Assembly (NCBI RefSeq): GCF_003626635.1 | Contig: NZ_RAZT01000007.1 | Span: 310,001-374,000 of the forward strand | Source of the DNA: Micromonospora musae | GTDB lineage: Bacteria; Actinomycetota; Actinomycetes; Mycobacteriales; Micromonosporaceae | Direction: 5' to 3' | Length of the DNA: 64,000 bases | Shown here: positions 17,373 through 26,309 of the stretch, in pieces | How positions within the stretch are numbered: position 1 is the stretch's first letter | Layout: the number at the start of each line of letters is the position of its first letter | Notes under the pieces: model-generated | Told to the model about the DNA's origin: nothing | The model's database searches: none | What the model saw: only the letters and a program-made list of their open reading frames with translations | Translations under genes and position numbers: made by a program

Positions 17373-18245
17373 CTACCGGGCCAGCAGGGCGCGCAGCGCC
17401 GCGACGACCTCGGCCGGCGCCTCCTCCGCCATGAAGTGGCCGCAGGAGACGGTGCGGTGCTCCAGATCCGGCGCCCAGGCCCGCCACAGCGCCGCCGCGT
17501 CGTAGCCGAGAGCGGCACCCCAGTCCTGCTGGAGCACGGTCACCGGCATCCGCAGCCGGTTCCCCGCCGACAGGTCGGCCCGATCGTGCACGACGTCGAT
17601 CCCGGCCGACGCCCGGTAGTCGGCCACGATCGAGGGGACCGCCGCCCGGGACGCCGCCAGGTACGCGGCCCGCACGTCGGCCGGGAGAGCCGCCGGGTCG
17701 CGGGTCCAGACATCCAGGAAGTGCCCGAAGAAGGCGTCCGGGCTTCCGCTGATCAGCTGCTCCGGCAGGCCGGGCGGCTGGGCCATGAGGTACAGGTGGA
17801 AGCCGACGGCGGCGGTGGTGCCGTGCAGGACGTCCCACATGTCGAGGGTGGGCAGCACGTCCAGCGCGGCGAGGTGGGTGACGGCGTCCGGATGATCGAG
17901 GCCGGCCCGCACGGCGACCAGCGCACCCCGGTCATGCCCGGCCAGGGCGAACCGCTCGTGGCCCAGCGCCCGGGCCAGCGCCACGATGTCGGCGGCCATC
18001 GTCCGCTTGGCGTACCGCTCCCCGTCGGTGTCGACGGGCTTGTCGCTGGCGCCGTACCCGCGCAGGTCGGGGGAGATCACCGTGTGGTCCGCGGCGAGAT
18101 CGGCGGCGACGTGCCGCCACATGAGATGGGTCTGCGGGAAGCCGTGCAACAACACGACGGGGCTGCCGGAGCCGCCCACCGCCGCCTGGAGCGTCACACC
18201 GTCCGCGACGGTGACGCGCTGGTAGTCGAAACCCTTGATCTCCAC
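17373..18245 (-). CDS. Alpha/beta hydrolase (epoxide hydrolase / haloacetate dehalogenase-like)
   Basis: 290 residues. Oxyanion motif HGFPQTHLMW, DLRGYGASDKP, and a nucleophile elbow GHDRGA with Asp as nucleophile, which places it with epoxide hydrolases and haloacid dehalogenases rather than serine esterases. The C-terminal catalytic His is in SCGHFMAEEAP. No signal peptide. A SARP-type regulator is divergently transcribed, and tandem 11-bp-spaced repeats lie between them, so this gene may be its target. The exact substrate cannot be read from sequence. Confidence 0.88.
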   Translation of the reverse strand: MEIKGFDYQRVTVADGVTLQAAVGGSGSPVVLLHGFPQTHLMWRHVAADLAADHTVISPDLRGYGASDKPVDTDGERYAKRTMAADIVALARALGHERFALAGHDRGALVAVRAGLDHPDAVTHLAALDVLPTLDMWDVLHGTTAAVGFHLYLMAQPPGLPEQLISGSPDAFFGHFLDVWTRDPAALPADVRAAYLAASRAAVPSIVADYRASAGIDVVHDRADLSAGNRLRMPVTVLQQDWGAALGYDAAALWRAWAPDLEHRTVSCGHFMAEEAPAEVVAALRALLAR

Positions 18246-18318
18246 GAGGGGACCTTTCGCTGTCGGAGGCCCGGGGCGGGGACGCCGCCCCAGCCGGTAC
18301 GCGTCGAGCCTGCGCCCG

Positions 18319-18339
18319 ACCGATCAGCAACCGATCAGC
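18319..18339. repeat. Tandem 11-bp-spaced repeats, possible SARP box
   Basis: ACCGATCAGC occurs twice with exactly 11-bp spacing, 74-94 bases upstream of the hydrolase and about 50 upstream of the SARP gene. SARP regulators bind direct repeats of one helical turn overlapping a -35, so this is a plausible binding site. Confidence 0.5.
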
Positions 18340-18377
18340 GTCGGATGAGTGGCTGCTCGGCCGCCGCGGAGTCGACC

Positions 18378-18383
18378 TAGATT
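18378..18383 (+). promoter_or_regulatory. -10 element of a leaderless SARP promoter
   Basis: TAGATT ends six bases before the ATG of the SARP gene, placing the predicted start at or next to the A of the ATG. No Shine-Dalgarno is visible, consistent with leaderless translation. Confidence 0.5.
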
Positions 18384-18389
18384 GGGGCC

Positions 18390-21300
18390 ATGACCAGCGA
18401 GCCGGCCACCTCCCCGGTGATGTTCGGCGTCCTCGGGGAGGTACGCGCCGACGACGCCCGTGGCCCGGTGGCGCTGCGGGGTGCCCGCCAGCGCGCCGTA
18501 CTGGCCCGGCTGCTGGTCGCCCGGGGGCGGGTGGTGCCGGTCGACCGGCTGCTCGACGCGCTCTGGGCGGAACCGCCGGACGGGGCCGTGGCCGCGCTGC
18601 GCACCTTCGTCGCCGACCTGCGCCGGGCCCTGGAACCCGAGCGACCGCCCCGCCAACCGCCCCGCCTGCTGGTGACCGTGCCGCCCGGATACGCGCTGCA
18701 CCTCGCCGACGGCGCGGTGGACGCGTGGCGATTCGAGGCGGCCGTCGGCGAGTCGGCGGAGCTGCTCACCGGCGGCAAACCCGGCGAGGCGCTCGCCCGC
18801 CTCGACGAGGCGCTCGCCCTGTGGCGCGGCCCCGCCTACGCCGAGTACGCCGGCCGCAGCTGGGCCCGCGCGGAGATCGACCGGCTCGACGAGCTGCGGC
18901 TGCTGGCCGTCGAGCGGCGGGCCGAGGCGCTGCTCTCCTCCGGTCGGGCCGCCGAGGCCGCCTCCGACCTACGGGCGCACGTCGCCGACCAGCCGCTGCG
19001 CGAGGACGCCTGGCGGTTGCTGGCCCTCGCCCTGTACCGCGCGGACCGGCAGGGCGACGCCCTGGCGGCGCTACGCCGTGCCCGGGAGACGCTGGTGACG
19101 CGGCTCGGCGTCGACCCCGGCCCCCGGCTGCGGCAACTGGAGGCGGACGTCCTCGCCCAGGCGCCGCACCTCGCCGGCCCCGCATCCGCCCCGGCGGCCA
19201 CGGCGTCGGCCGGCCCCCGCATCCCGCCCGACCGTGGGGTGACCGGGGCGGGGCGGCGCCCGCTCGTCGGGCGGGACGACGAACTGGTTCGCCTCCGACA
19301 GGCGGCCGAGCAGCTCGCCGAGGGCCGCTCCCCGAGCCTCGCCCTGATCTCCGGGGACGCGGGCGCCGGCAAGTCCGCGCTCGCCGAGGCGCTGACCGTC
19401 GAGCTCGCGGCCGCCGGCTGGACCACGGCGTGGGGTCGCAGCCCCGAGTACGACGGCGCTCCGGTCGCCTGGCCGTGGCGGCAGATCGCCGACCAGCTGA
19501 CCGCGGCGACCGGAACCGGGCCACCCGGTGTCGAGGCGGAGAACCCGGCGGGCGTCGAGGATGATCCGGCCGTCGCCCGGTTCCGCCTGCACCGCGCCGC
19601 CGCGGCACAGCTCACCGAGGCGGCGGGACGCGGACCGGTGCTGCTGGTCCTCGACGACCTGCACCGCGCGGACGAGGGCACCCTCGACCTGCTCTCCGCA
19701 CTGCTCACCGGCCCGGAACCGGTGAGCGGCCCGGTGTCGGTGCTCGGCACCTACCGGGCCACCGAGATCACGCCGGAGCTGACCACGGCGCTGGCCCGGC
19801 TCGCCCGGATCGAGCCCCTCCGCGTCTACCTGGGCGGGCTCGCCGAATCGGCGACCGGCGCGCTCGCCCGAGCCGTCGCCGGGCGGGACCTGGACGCGGC
19901 CGTCGTGCGCTCGATCCACCGCCGCAGCGGTGGCAACCCGTTCTTCGTACGGGAGTTGGCCCGGCTCCTCGCGACCGAGGGTGACGCGGCGTTGGAGCGG
20001 GTGCCCGCCGGGGTTCGGGACGTCATCCGGCACCGGCTCGACCGGCTTCCGGTGGCGGCGCAGGACGTGCTGCGGCAGGCCGCGGTCCTCGGCCGGGACG
20101 TCGATCCGGAGGTGCTGGCCGTCCTCGCCGGTGACGACGTGATGGTGCTCGACGCGCTGGACCAGGCGCTGGCCGCCGGGTTCCTCACCGAGCAGGGCGG
20201 CGAGCTGCGGTTCACCCACGTCCTGGTCCGGGACACGATCTACGGTGACCTCTCCGCGCCGCGCCGGGCCCGTTGGCACACCGCCGCCGGGGAGGCGATC
20301 GAGCGGCTGCACCCCGACGACGTGGTGACCCTCGCCCACCACTTCGGCGAAGCGGCGAGCCGGGCCACCGCCGGGCGCGCCGGCCGGTACGCCCGGGTCG
20401 CCGCCGAGCAGGCCGAACGGCGCGCCCACCCGCATCAGGCGGCCCGGCTGTGGCAGCAGGCGGTGGACGCCCACGACCGGGCCGGCGACGCCGACGTGCG
20501 CGGGCGGCTGGTGGCGATGATGGGCCTCGGCCGGGCGCTGGCCGTGACCGGCCAGCTGGACCGCACCCGTCGCTACCGGGCCGAGGCGATCGGCACGGCC
20601 GAGACGCTCGACGATCCGGCCCTGGTCGCCGCGGTGCTCTCCGCCTTCGACGTGCCGGCGGTGTGGACCCGCAACGACGACGAGGAGCTCTCCCACCGGA
20701 TCGTGGCGGCCGCCGACCGGACGCTCGGCGCGGCCGGCGCGGACGACCCGGAGCTGCGGAGCCGGCTGCTCAGCACGCTCGCTCTGGAGCTGCGGGGCAG
20801 CACCGGCGACCGTGGACGTCGGGCGGCCGTCGAGGCCGAGACGATCGCGCGGCGACTGCACCGACCGGCGCTGCTGGCGTTCGCGCTCAACGCCCGCTTC
20901 ATGCACACCTTCGAGCGGACCGGCCTGGCCCCGCAGCGGGCGCGGCTCGGCGCGGAGCTGGTCGACCTGGCGGCCCGGCACGACCTGGTGACCTTCGAGG
21001 TGCTCGGTCATCTCATCGTGGTGCAGGCGAGCTGCGCGCTGGCCGACCTCAGCACCGCCGACGCGGCGGCGGCCGCCGCCGACCGGCTCGCCGTCCGGCA
21101 CGACCTGCCCCTCGTGGGTGTCTTCACCGAGTGGTACGCCGCGCTGCGCCTCGCCCTGCTCGGACGCCGCGCCGACGCGGCGGTCGCCTACCGTCGGGCG
21201 GCGGCCCGGACCCCGGCGGCGGGAATGCCCGGCCTGGCCGAGGGTCTGCTGCCGCTCGCGCTGCTCTCGTTGCGGCCGCTGGACGCGCTCGCGTCGGCGG

Positions 21301-21686
21301 GGCAGGTGCCCGGCGAGGCTGACCGGGGGCCGTACGAGCCGTGGGTGCGGGCGCTGGAGGTGGCCGCCGCCGGCCGCCGGGACGAGACCGTCGCCGCCCT
21401 GCGCGCGCTGCCCGAGTCGCCGCACGACCTGCTCCGGGAGGCCCGCCTCTGCCTGACCGCCCGGGCCGCGCTCGCCGTCGGCGACGAGCCCACGATGCGG
21501 TACGCGTACGCCGAGCTGCTGCCCGCCGCGGCCGAGCTGGCCGGGGCGGGCAGCGGCGTGCTCAGCTTCGGTCCGGTGGCCCGGCACCTGGCCGACCTGG
21601 CCAGGGCGCTCCGTCGCGACGACGAGGCCGTCGCCCACGACCGGACGGCTCGGGAGATCGCGGCGCGTCTCACGGCGGCGTCGTGA
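18390..21686 (+). CDS. SARP/AfsR-like regulator with BTAD, ATPase and TPR regions
   Basis: 1098 residues. The N-terminal OmpR-like winged helix (GVLGEVRADDARGPVALRGARQRAVLARLL) is followed by a bacterial transcriptional activator domain (about 95-245). An AAA/STAND-type ATPase follows, with P-loop GDAGAGKSALAEAL (about residue 322) and Walker B VLLVLDDLHRADEGTLDLL. The remaining ~500 residues are a helical TPR-like array. There is no C-terminal LuxR helix-turn-helix. Large SARPs of this kind activate secondary metabolism or local operons; no biosynthetic cluster is visible here, so the divergent hydrolase gene is the best candidate target. Confidence 0.9.
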   Translation: MTSEPATSPVMFGVLGEVRADDARGPVALRGARQRAVLARLLVARGRVVPVDRLLDALWAEPPDGAVAALRTFVADLRRALEPERPPRQPPRLLVTVPPGYALHLADGAVDAWRFEAAVGESAELLTGGKPGEALARLDEALALWRGPAYAEYAGRSWARAEIDRLDELRLLAVERRAEALLSSGRAAEAASDLRAHVADQPLREDAWRLLALALYRADRQGDALAALRRARETLVTRLGVDPGPRLRQLEADVLAQAPHLAGPASAPAATASAGPRIPPDRGVTGAGRRPLVGRDDELVRLRQAAEQLAEGRSPSLALISGDAGAGKSALAEALTVELAAAGWTTAWGRSPEYDGAPVAWPWRQIADQLTAATGTGPPGVEAENPAGVEDDPAVARFRLHRAAAAQLTEAAGRGPVLLVLDDLHRADEGTLDLLSALLTGPEPVSGPVSVLGTYRATEITPELTTALARLARIEPLRVYLGGLAESATGALARAVAGRDLDAAVVRSIHRRSGGNPFFVRELARLLATEGDAALERVPAGVRDVIRHRLDRLPVAAQDVLRQAAVLGRDVDPEVLAVLAGDDVMVLDALDQALAAGFLTEQGGELRFTHVLVRDTIYGDLSAPRRARWHTAAGEAIERLHPDDVVTLAHHFGEAASRATAGRAGRYARVAAEQAERRAHPHQAARLWQQAVDAHDRAGDADVRGRLVAMMGLGRALAVTGQLDRTRRYRAEAIGTAETLDDPALVAAVLSAFDVPAVWTRNDDEELSHRIVAAADRTLGAAGADDPELRSRLLSTLALELRGSTGDRGRRAAVEAETIARRLHRPALLAFALNARFMHTFERTGLAPQRARLGAELVDLAARHDLVTFEVLGHLIVVQASCALADLSTADAAAAAADRLAVRHDLPLVGVFTEWYAALRLALLGRRADAAVAYRRAAARTPAAGMPGLAEGLLPLALLSLRPLDALASAGQVPGEADRGPYEPWVRALEVAAAGRRDETVAALRALPESPHDLLREARLCLTARAALAVGDEPTMRYAYAELLPAAAELAGAGSGVLSFGPVARHLADLARALRRDDEAVAHDRTAREIAARLTAAS

Positions 21687-21693
21687 CGCCGCT

Positions 21694-21730
21694 CGGGTGC
21701 CCCGGGCCGGAGAGTGGCCCGGAGCACCCG
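21694..21730. terminator. 15-bp hairpin between SARP gene and ileS
   Basis: CGGGTGCCCCGGGCC pairs with GGCCCGGAGCACCCG (one mismatch) around a seven-base loop in the gap between two convergent genes. Likely bidirectional terminator. Confidence 0.75.
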
Positions 21731-21738
21731 GTGTCGGC

Positions 21739-24700
21739 TCAGGACTTCCGGATCCAGAAGGTCAGGCCCAGCGACTCGTCGGTGAACGGCTCCGCGCCGG
21801 CCCAGGACGGCTCGCCCTCGGCACAGTCGGACGCCAGCACCTCCTCGGCCACCAGGTCACGGTGCTCGCTCAGGGCCAGCGCGGTCTCGTCCCGGTCGGT
21901 GCGGTAGCGCAGCTCGATCCGGTCGGTGACCTCGAGGCCGCTGCTCTTACGCGCCTCCTGGATCTGCCGGATCGCGTCGCGGGCCACGCCGGCCCGCCGC
22001 AGCTCTTGGGTGAGGTGCAGGTCGAGCGCGAGCGTCGCGCCGGCGTCGTTGGCCACCGCCCAGCCCTCGCGCGGGGTCTCGGTGACCACCACCTCGTCCG
22101 GGCCGAGCGTCACCGTCTCGTCGCCGACCTGGACGGTCGCCGACCCGGTGTCGCGCAGCGAGTCCTTGAGGGCCGCCGCGTCGGCCGCCGCGATCGCCGC
22201 GGCCACCTGCTGCACCGTCTTGCCGAACCGCCTGCCCAGGGTGCGGAAGTTGGCCTTGGCGGTGGTGTCCACGAGCGACCCGCCGGCCCCACCGACCGGG
22301 TCGACCGACCCGACGTTGAGCTCAGCGGAGACCTCCGCCAGCAGCTCCGGCGGAAGCTCCTCGAAGCCGCTCGCCGAGGCCAGCGCCCGCGACAGCGGCT
22401 GCCGGACCTTCATGCCGGAGTCGGCGCGGGCCGCCCGGCCCAGCTCGACCAGGCGACGGGCGAGCGCCATCTGCCGGGACAGCGCCGGGTCGATCAGCGA
22501 CTCGTCGGCGACCGGGTACGGGGCGAGGTGCACCGACTGCGGCGCCTCCGGGTCGACCGGCGCGATCATGTCCTGCCACACCCGTTCGGTGATGAACGGG
22601 GTGAGCGGCGCCAGCAGCAGGGTGACGGCGCTCAACGCCTCGTGCAGGGTGGCGAGCGCCGCCCGGTCGCCCCGCCAGAAGCGACGCCGGCTGCGCCGCA
22701 CGTACCAGTTCGACAGGTCGTCCACGAACGTGGCGAGCAGCCGGCCGGCCTGGTGCGTGTCGAAGTCGGCCATCGCGGCGTCGACCTGCTGGACCAGGGT
22801 GTTCAGCTCGGAGAGCAGCCACCGGTCCAGCACCGGCCGGTCGGCCGGGGCCGGGTCCTCGGCCGACGGGGTCCATCCGGCGGTACGGCCGTAGAGGGAC
22901 TGGAAGGCGGCCGTGTTCCAGTAGGTCAGCAGGGTCTTGCGGACGACCTCCTGGAGGGCGGTGTGCCCGACCCGCCGGGCCGACCAGGGCGAGCCGACGG
23001 CGGCCATGAACCAGCGCACCGCGTCCGCGCCGTGCTGGTCGAGCAGCGGGATCGGCTCCAGGATGTTGCCGAGGTGCTTGGACATCTTCCGGCCGTCCTC
23101 GGCGAGGATGTGGCCCAGGCAGACCACCGTCTCGTACGGGGAGCGGTCGAAGACCAGCGTGCCGATGGCCATCAGGGTGTAGAACCAGCCACGGGTCTGG
23201 TCGATCGCCTCGGAGATGAACTGCGCCGGGAATTGCTGCTCGAAGAGCTCCTTGTTCCGGTACGGGTAGCCGAACTGGGCGAAGGGCATGGAGCCGGAGT
23301 CGTACCAGGCGTCGATGACCTCCGGCACCCGGCGGGCGGTCTCACCGCAGTGGCAGGCGAAGGTGACGTCGTCGATGAAGGGCCGGTGCGGGTCGAGCCC
23401 GGTCACATCCGTGCCGGTCAGCTCGCTCAGCTCGGTGAGCGAGCCGACGCAGGTGAGGTGGTCGTTCGCGCAGCGCCAGATGGGCAGCGGGGTGCCCCAG
23501 TAACGCCGACGGGAGAGCGCCCAGTCGACGTTGTTGTTGAGCCAGTCGCCGTAGCGGCCGTACTTGACCGTGCCGGGGTGCCAGGTGGTGCGCTCGTTCT
23601 CCCGCAGCAGCGCGTCGCGTACGGCGGTGGTCCGCACGTACCAGGACGGCTGGGCGTAGTAGATCAGCGCGGTGTGGCAGCGCCAGCAGTGCGGATAGGT
23701 GTGCTCGTACGGGACGTTCTTGAAGAGCAGGCCGCGCAGTTGGAGGTCCTCGATCAGCGGCCGGTCGGCCTCCTTGAAGAACCGTCCGCCGATCAGCGGG
23801 ATGTCCGGCTCGAAGCGTCCGTTCGACTGCACCGGGTTCACCATCGGCAGCCCGTACGCCCGGGCGATGGCGAGGTCGTCCGCGCCGAACGCCGGCGCCT
23901 GGTGGACGAGGCCGGTGCCGCTGTCCGTGGTCACGTACGACGCCAGGACGACGTAGTGCGCGTCGGGCACCTCGACGAGGTCGAACGGCGGCCGGTAGGT
24001 CCACCGCTCCAGCTCCTTGCCCTTGAACGACTCGCCGGTGAGCTCCCAGCCGTCGCCCAGCGCGTACGCCAGCAGCGGCTCGGCGACCACGAGCTGCTCG
24101 TTGCCGTCGCTGGCGACCACGTACCGCACGTCGGGGTGGACCGCCACCGCGACGTTCGACGGCAGCGTCCACGGGGTGGTGGTCCAGACCAGCAGGGCGG
24201 CCCGGTCGGCCAGCGGGCCCGAGGTGAGCGGGAACCGGACGAAGACCGACGGGTCGACGACCGTCTCGTACCCCTGGGCGAGCTCGTGGTCGGAGAGCCC
24301 GGTCTCGTCGCGCGGGCACCACGGGGCGACCCGGAAGTCCTCGACCAGCAGGCCCTTGTCGAAGATCTGCTTCAGCGACCACCAGACGGACTCGATGTAC
24401 TCCGGGTCCATGGTCCGGTAGGCGTCGTCCATGTCGACCCAGTAGCCCATGCGGTCGGTGAGTTCGGCGAACGCGTCGGTGTGCCGGGTGACCGACTCCC
24501 GGCAGCGGGCGTTGAACTCGGCGATGCCGAACTTCTCGATGTCCTGCTTGCCGGAGAAGCCGAGTTCCCGCTCGACGGCGAGTTCGACGGGCAGGCCGTG
24601 GCAGTCCCAGCCGGCCTTACGGGCGACGTGGAAGCCCTTCATGGTCTTGTAGCGGGGGAAGACGTCCTTGAAGACGCGCGCCTCGATGTGGTGGGCGCCG

Positions 24701-24861
24701 GGCATGCCGTTGGCGGTGGGTGGCCCCTCGTAGAAGACCCACTCCGGGCGGCCCTCGGACTGCTCCAGGCTGCGCCTGAAGATGCTGTTCGCGTGCCAGA
24801 AGTGCAGGACGTTGTGGTCGAGGTCGGGCAGATCGACCTGCGTCGGTACGCTGCGGTACAT
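21739..24861 (-). CDS. ileS: Isoleucyl-tRNA synthetase, eukaryote-like type
   Basis: 1040-residue class Ia synthetase that charges tRNA-Ile and edits Val. The HIGH-like motif is GPPTANGMPGAHHIEAR, the form of the eukaryotic/archaeal-like IleS2 group, which is often naturally mupirocin-tolerant; KMSKS appears as GRKMSKHLGN. The editing CP1 region (VWTTTPWTLPSNVAVAVHPD) and anticodon-binding region are complete. The start (MYRSVPTQVDLP) is fixed by GGAGG five bases upstream. A T-box leader precedes it. Confidence 0.96.
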   Translation of the reverse strand: MYRSVPTQVDLPDLDHNVLHFWHANSIFRRSLEQSEGRPEWVFYEGPPTANGMPGAHHIEARVFKDVFPRYKTMKGFHVARKAGWDCHGLPVELAVERELGFSGKQDIEKFGIAEFNARCRESVTRHTDAFAELTDRMGYWVDMDDAYRTMDPEYIESVWWSLKQIFDKGLLVEDFRVAPWCPRDETGLSDHELAQGYETVVDPSVFVRFPLTSGPLADRAALLVWTTTPWTLPSNVAVAVHPDVRYVVASDGNEQLVVAEPLLAYALGDGWELTGESFKGKELERWTYRPPFDLVEVPDAHYVVLASYVTTDSGTGLVHQAPAFGADDLAIARAYGLPMVNPVQSNGRFEPDIPLIGGRFFKEADRPLIEDLQLRGLLFKNVPYEHTYPHCWRCHTALIYYAQPSWYVRTTAVRDALLRENERTTWHPGTVKYGRYGDWLNNNVDWALSRRRYWGTPLPIWRCANDHLTCVGSLTELSELTGTDVTGLDPHRPFIDDVTFACHCGETARRVPEVIDAWYDSGSMPFAQFGYPYRNKELFEQQFPAQFISEAIDQTRGWFYTLMAIGTLVFDRSPYETVVCLGHILAEDGRKMSKHLGNILEPIPLLDQHGADAVRWFMAAVGSPWSARRVGHTALQEVVRKTLLTYWNTAAFQSLYGRTAGWTPSAEDPAPADRPVLDRWLLSELNTLVQQVDAAMADFDTHQAGRLLATFVDDLSNWYVRRSRRRFWRGDRAALATLHEALSAVTLLLAPLTPFITERVWQDMIAPVDPEAPQSVHLAPYPVADESLIDPALSRQMALARRLVELGRAARADSGMKVRQPLSRALASASGFEELPPELLAEVSAELNVGSVDPVGGAGGSLVDTTAKANFRTLGRRFGKTVQQVAAAIAAADAAALKDSLRDTGSATVQVGDETVTLGPDEVVVTETPREGWAVANDAGATLALDLHLTQELRRAGVARDAIRQIQEARKSSGLEVTDRIELRYRTDRDETALALSEHRDLVAEEVLASDCAEGEPSWAGAEPFTDESLGLTFWIRKS

Positions 24862-24865
24862 CGGT

Positions 24866-25106
24866 CCTCCGTCGGCGCGTGTGCTCAAGCTCCGCCGGAG
24901 GGACGAGGCCGTGGCCCCGCGGTACCACCCTCCTTGGCCGGTGTCCGGCCCTCTCGTTTCGGGTGTGGTCGGGTCTACTGGGCCGGGTGGCCTTTCTTCC
25001 GACGGCTCCGGGGTGATCTTCCCGCCGCGCACGCCTCCGGGCTTCCACCATCCCCGGATCGCTCCTGGCTGCGTGCGACGGTACTCGTCCCCATCTGCGC
25101 CTTCCG
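24866..25106 (-). ncRNA. T-box riboswitch, isoleucine-specific
   Basis: The minus-strand leader of ileS contains the conserved T-box core GGGTGGTACCGCGG (about 24932-24916) and an upstream stem-I region. A specifier ATC (Ile codon) lies at 25017-25015 in the context GAAGATCACC. Uncharged tRNA-Ile would pair at the specifier and the TGGT bulge. In actinobacteria these leaders usually act on translation by sequestering the ribosome site; the GGAGG before ileS lies at the 3' end of the element, which fits. Exact boundaries are approximate. Confidence 0.85.
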
Positions 25107-25111
25107 CGCTC

Positions 25112-25117
25112 ATCCTA
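25112..25117 (-). promoter_or_regulatory. -10 element for the ileS T-box transcript
   Basis: TAGGAT on the minus strand, followed after about six bases by the predicted leader start. No convincing -35 is seen. Confidence 0.55.
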
Positions 25118-25170
25118 TCCCAGCCGGGGACGGCCCAGCGACGGTGATACCGCCGCCCGCCAGGGTCGTT

Positions 25171-26196
25171 TCAGCGGTTCGCGTCGCGTCCGGGGGCGTA
25201 CATCTGCTGGAGCCAGTTCGGGTACGCCGGCGGCTGGGCGCTGACCGCGTCGAGGTCGGCCAGGTCCTGCTCGGTCAGCGTCACCCCGCCGGCGGCGATG
25301 TTGTCGTCGAGCTGTGCCATCGTCCGGGCGCCGATGACGACGCTGGTGACCGCCGGCTGGGCGAGCAGCCAGGCGATCGCGATCTGGGGGATGCTCGCGT
25401 CGTGCCGGGCGGCGACGGTGCGGAGCATCTCGACCACCTCGAACCCGCGTTCGCTCTCCACCGGCGGGAAGCCGGCCGCGCCGCTGCGCCGAGCGGGACC
25501 CTGCACCGACCCGTCCCGGCTGAACTTGCCGGTGAGGAAGCCGCCGGCCAGCGGGCTCCACACGGTCAGCGCCAACTTCTCGGACTGGGCCATCGGCACC
25601 AGATCGCGCTCGACGTCCCGTCCCACGAGGGAGTAGTACACCTGCACGGAGACCAGGCGGTGCAGGTCGTGCAGCGCGGAGACGCCGAGCGCCTTGGTGA
25701 TCTGCCAGGCGGCGAGGTTCGCGCAGCCGAGGTAGCGGACCTTGCCCTGCCGTACGGCGTCGTCGAGCGCGCTGAGCACCTCCTCGAACGGGGTCAGGTG
25801 GTCGAAGTTGTGCAGCTGGTAGAGGTCGATGTGGTCGGTCTTCAGCCGGCGCAGGCTGGCCTCCAGCGCGCGCGTCACGTACAGCCGGGACCAGCCGGCG
25901 TCGTTGGGGCCGGGGCCGGTACGCGAGTGCACCTTCGTGGCGAGGACCACGTCGTCGCGGCGGCGGCGGAGCGCGCGGCCGAGCAGCTCCTCGCTCTCGC
26001 CCCGGCCGTAGACGTCGGCCGTGTCGATGAAGTTGATCCCGACGTCGAGCGCTCGCTCCACCATCCGGTCGACCTCTTCCCGGCCGAGCCCGCCGAGGCC
26101 GGCGTAGCGGGGGTCGTTCGCCCCGCCGAAGGTCATCGTGCCGAGCGAGAGCTCGGAGACCCAGACGCCGGTGTCGCCGAGGAGTCGGTACTTCAA
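25171..26196 (-). CDS. Aldo/keto reductase
   Basis: 341-residue NADPH-dependent (beta/alpha)8 oxidoreductase. The tetrad is visible: Asp and Tyr in NFIDTADVYGRGESEE, Lys in VLATKVHS, His in DLYQLHNFD. Cofactor-binding tail motifs include VIGARTMAQLDDN. Similar to YajO/Tas-type reductases acting on aldehydes and quinones. It is divergent from a TetR gene with a perfect 19-bp palindrome in between, so it is probably induced by a TetR ligand. Confidence 0.92.
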   Translation of the reverse strand: MKYRLLGDTGVWVSELSLGTMTFGGANDPRYAGLGGLGREEVDRMVERALDVGINFIDTADVYGRGESEELLGRALRRRRDDVVLATKVHSRTGPGPNDAGWSRLYVTRALEASLRRLKTDHIDLYQLHNFDHLTPFEEVLSALDDAVRQGKVRYLGCANLAAWQITKALGVSALHDLHRLVSVQVYYSLVGRDVERDLVPMAQSEKLALTVWSPLAGGFLTGKFSRDGSVQGPARRSGAAGFPPVESERGFEVVEMLRTVAARHDASIPQIAIAWLLAQPAVTSVVIGARTMAQLDDNIAAGGVTLTEQDLADLDAVSAQPPAYPNWLQQMYAPGRDANR

Positions 26197-26249
26197 GGTG
26201 GGTACTCCCTCCGGGTGCGGCCCGCCGGGGCCGCCGCTGAGACAGCCTG

Positions 26250-26268
26250 CTCGGACAGCGTGTCCGAG
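26250..26268. promoter_or_regulatory. TetR operator candidate
   Basis: Perfect inverted repeat CTCGGACA-GCG-TGTCCGAG between the aldo/keto reductase and the TetR gene, 54 bases before one start and 41 before the other. Size and position fit a TetR-dimer site controlling both genes. Confidence 0.7.
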
Positions 26269-26309
26269 AAGCCTAACCGGAGCCGAGCGGCGACGCCTAG
26301 GATCTGGTT

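Noticed and set aside
19071..21638. A long minus-strand frame across the SARP gene
   Set aside because: No domain, composition dominated by Gly/Arg/Gln, and it runs through the P-loop and BTAD coding region of the real gene.
18390..21686. A secondary-metabolite cluster around the SARP regulator
   Set aside because: No polyketide, peptide or terpene synthase genes are present in the flanking 20 kb.
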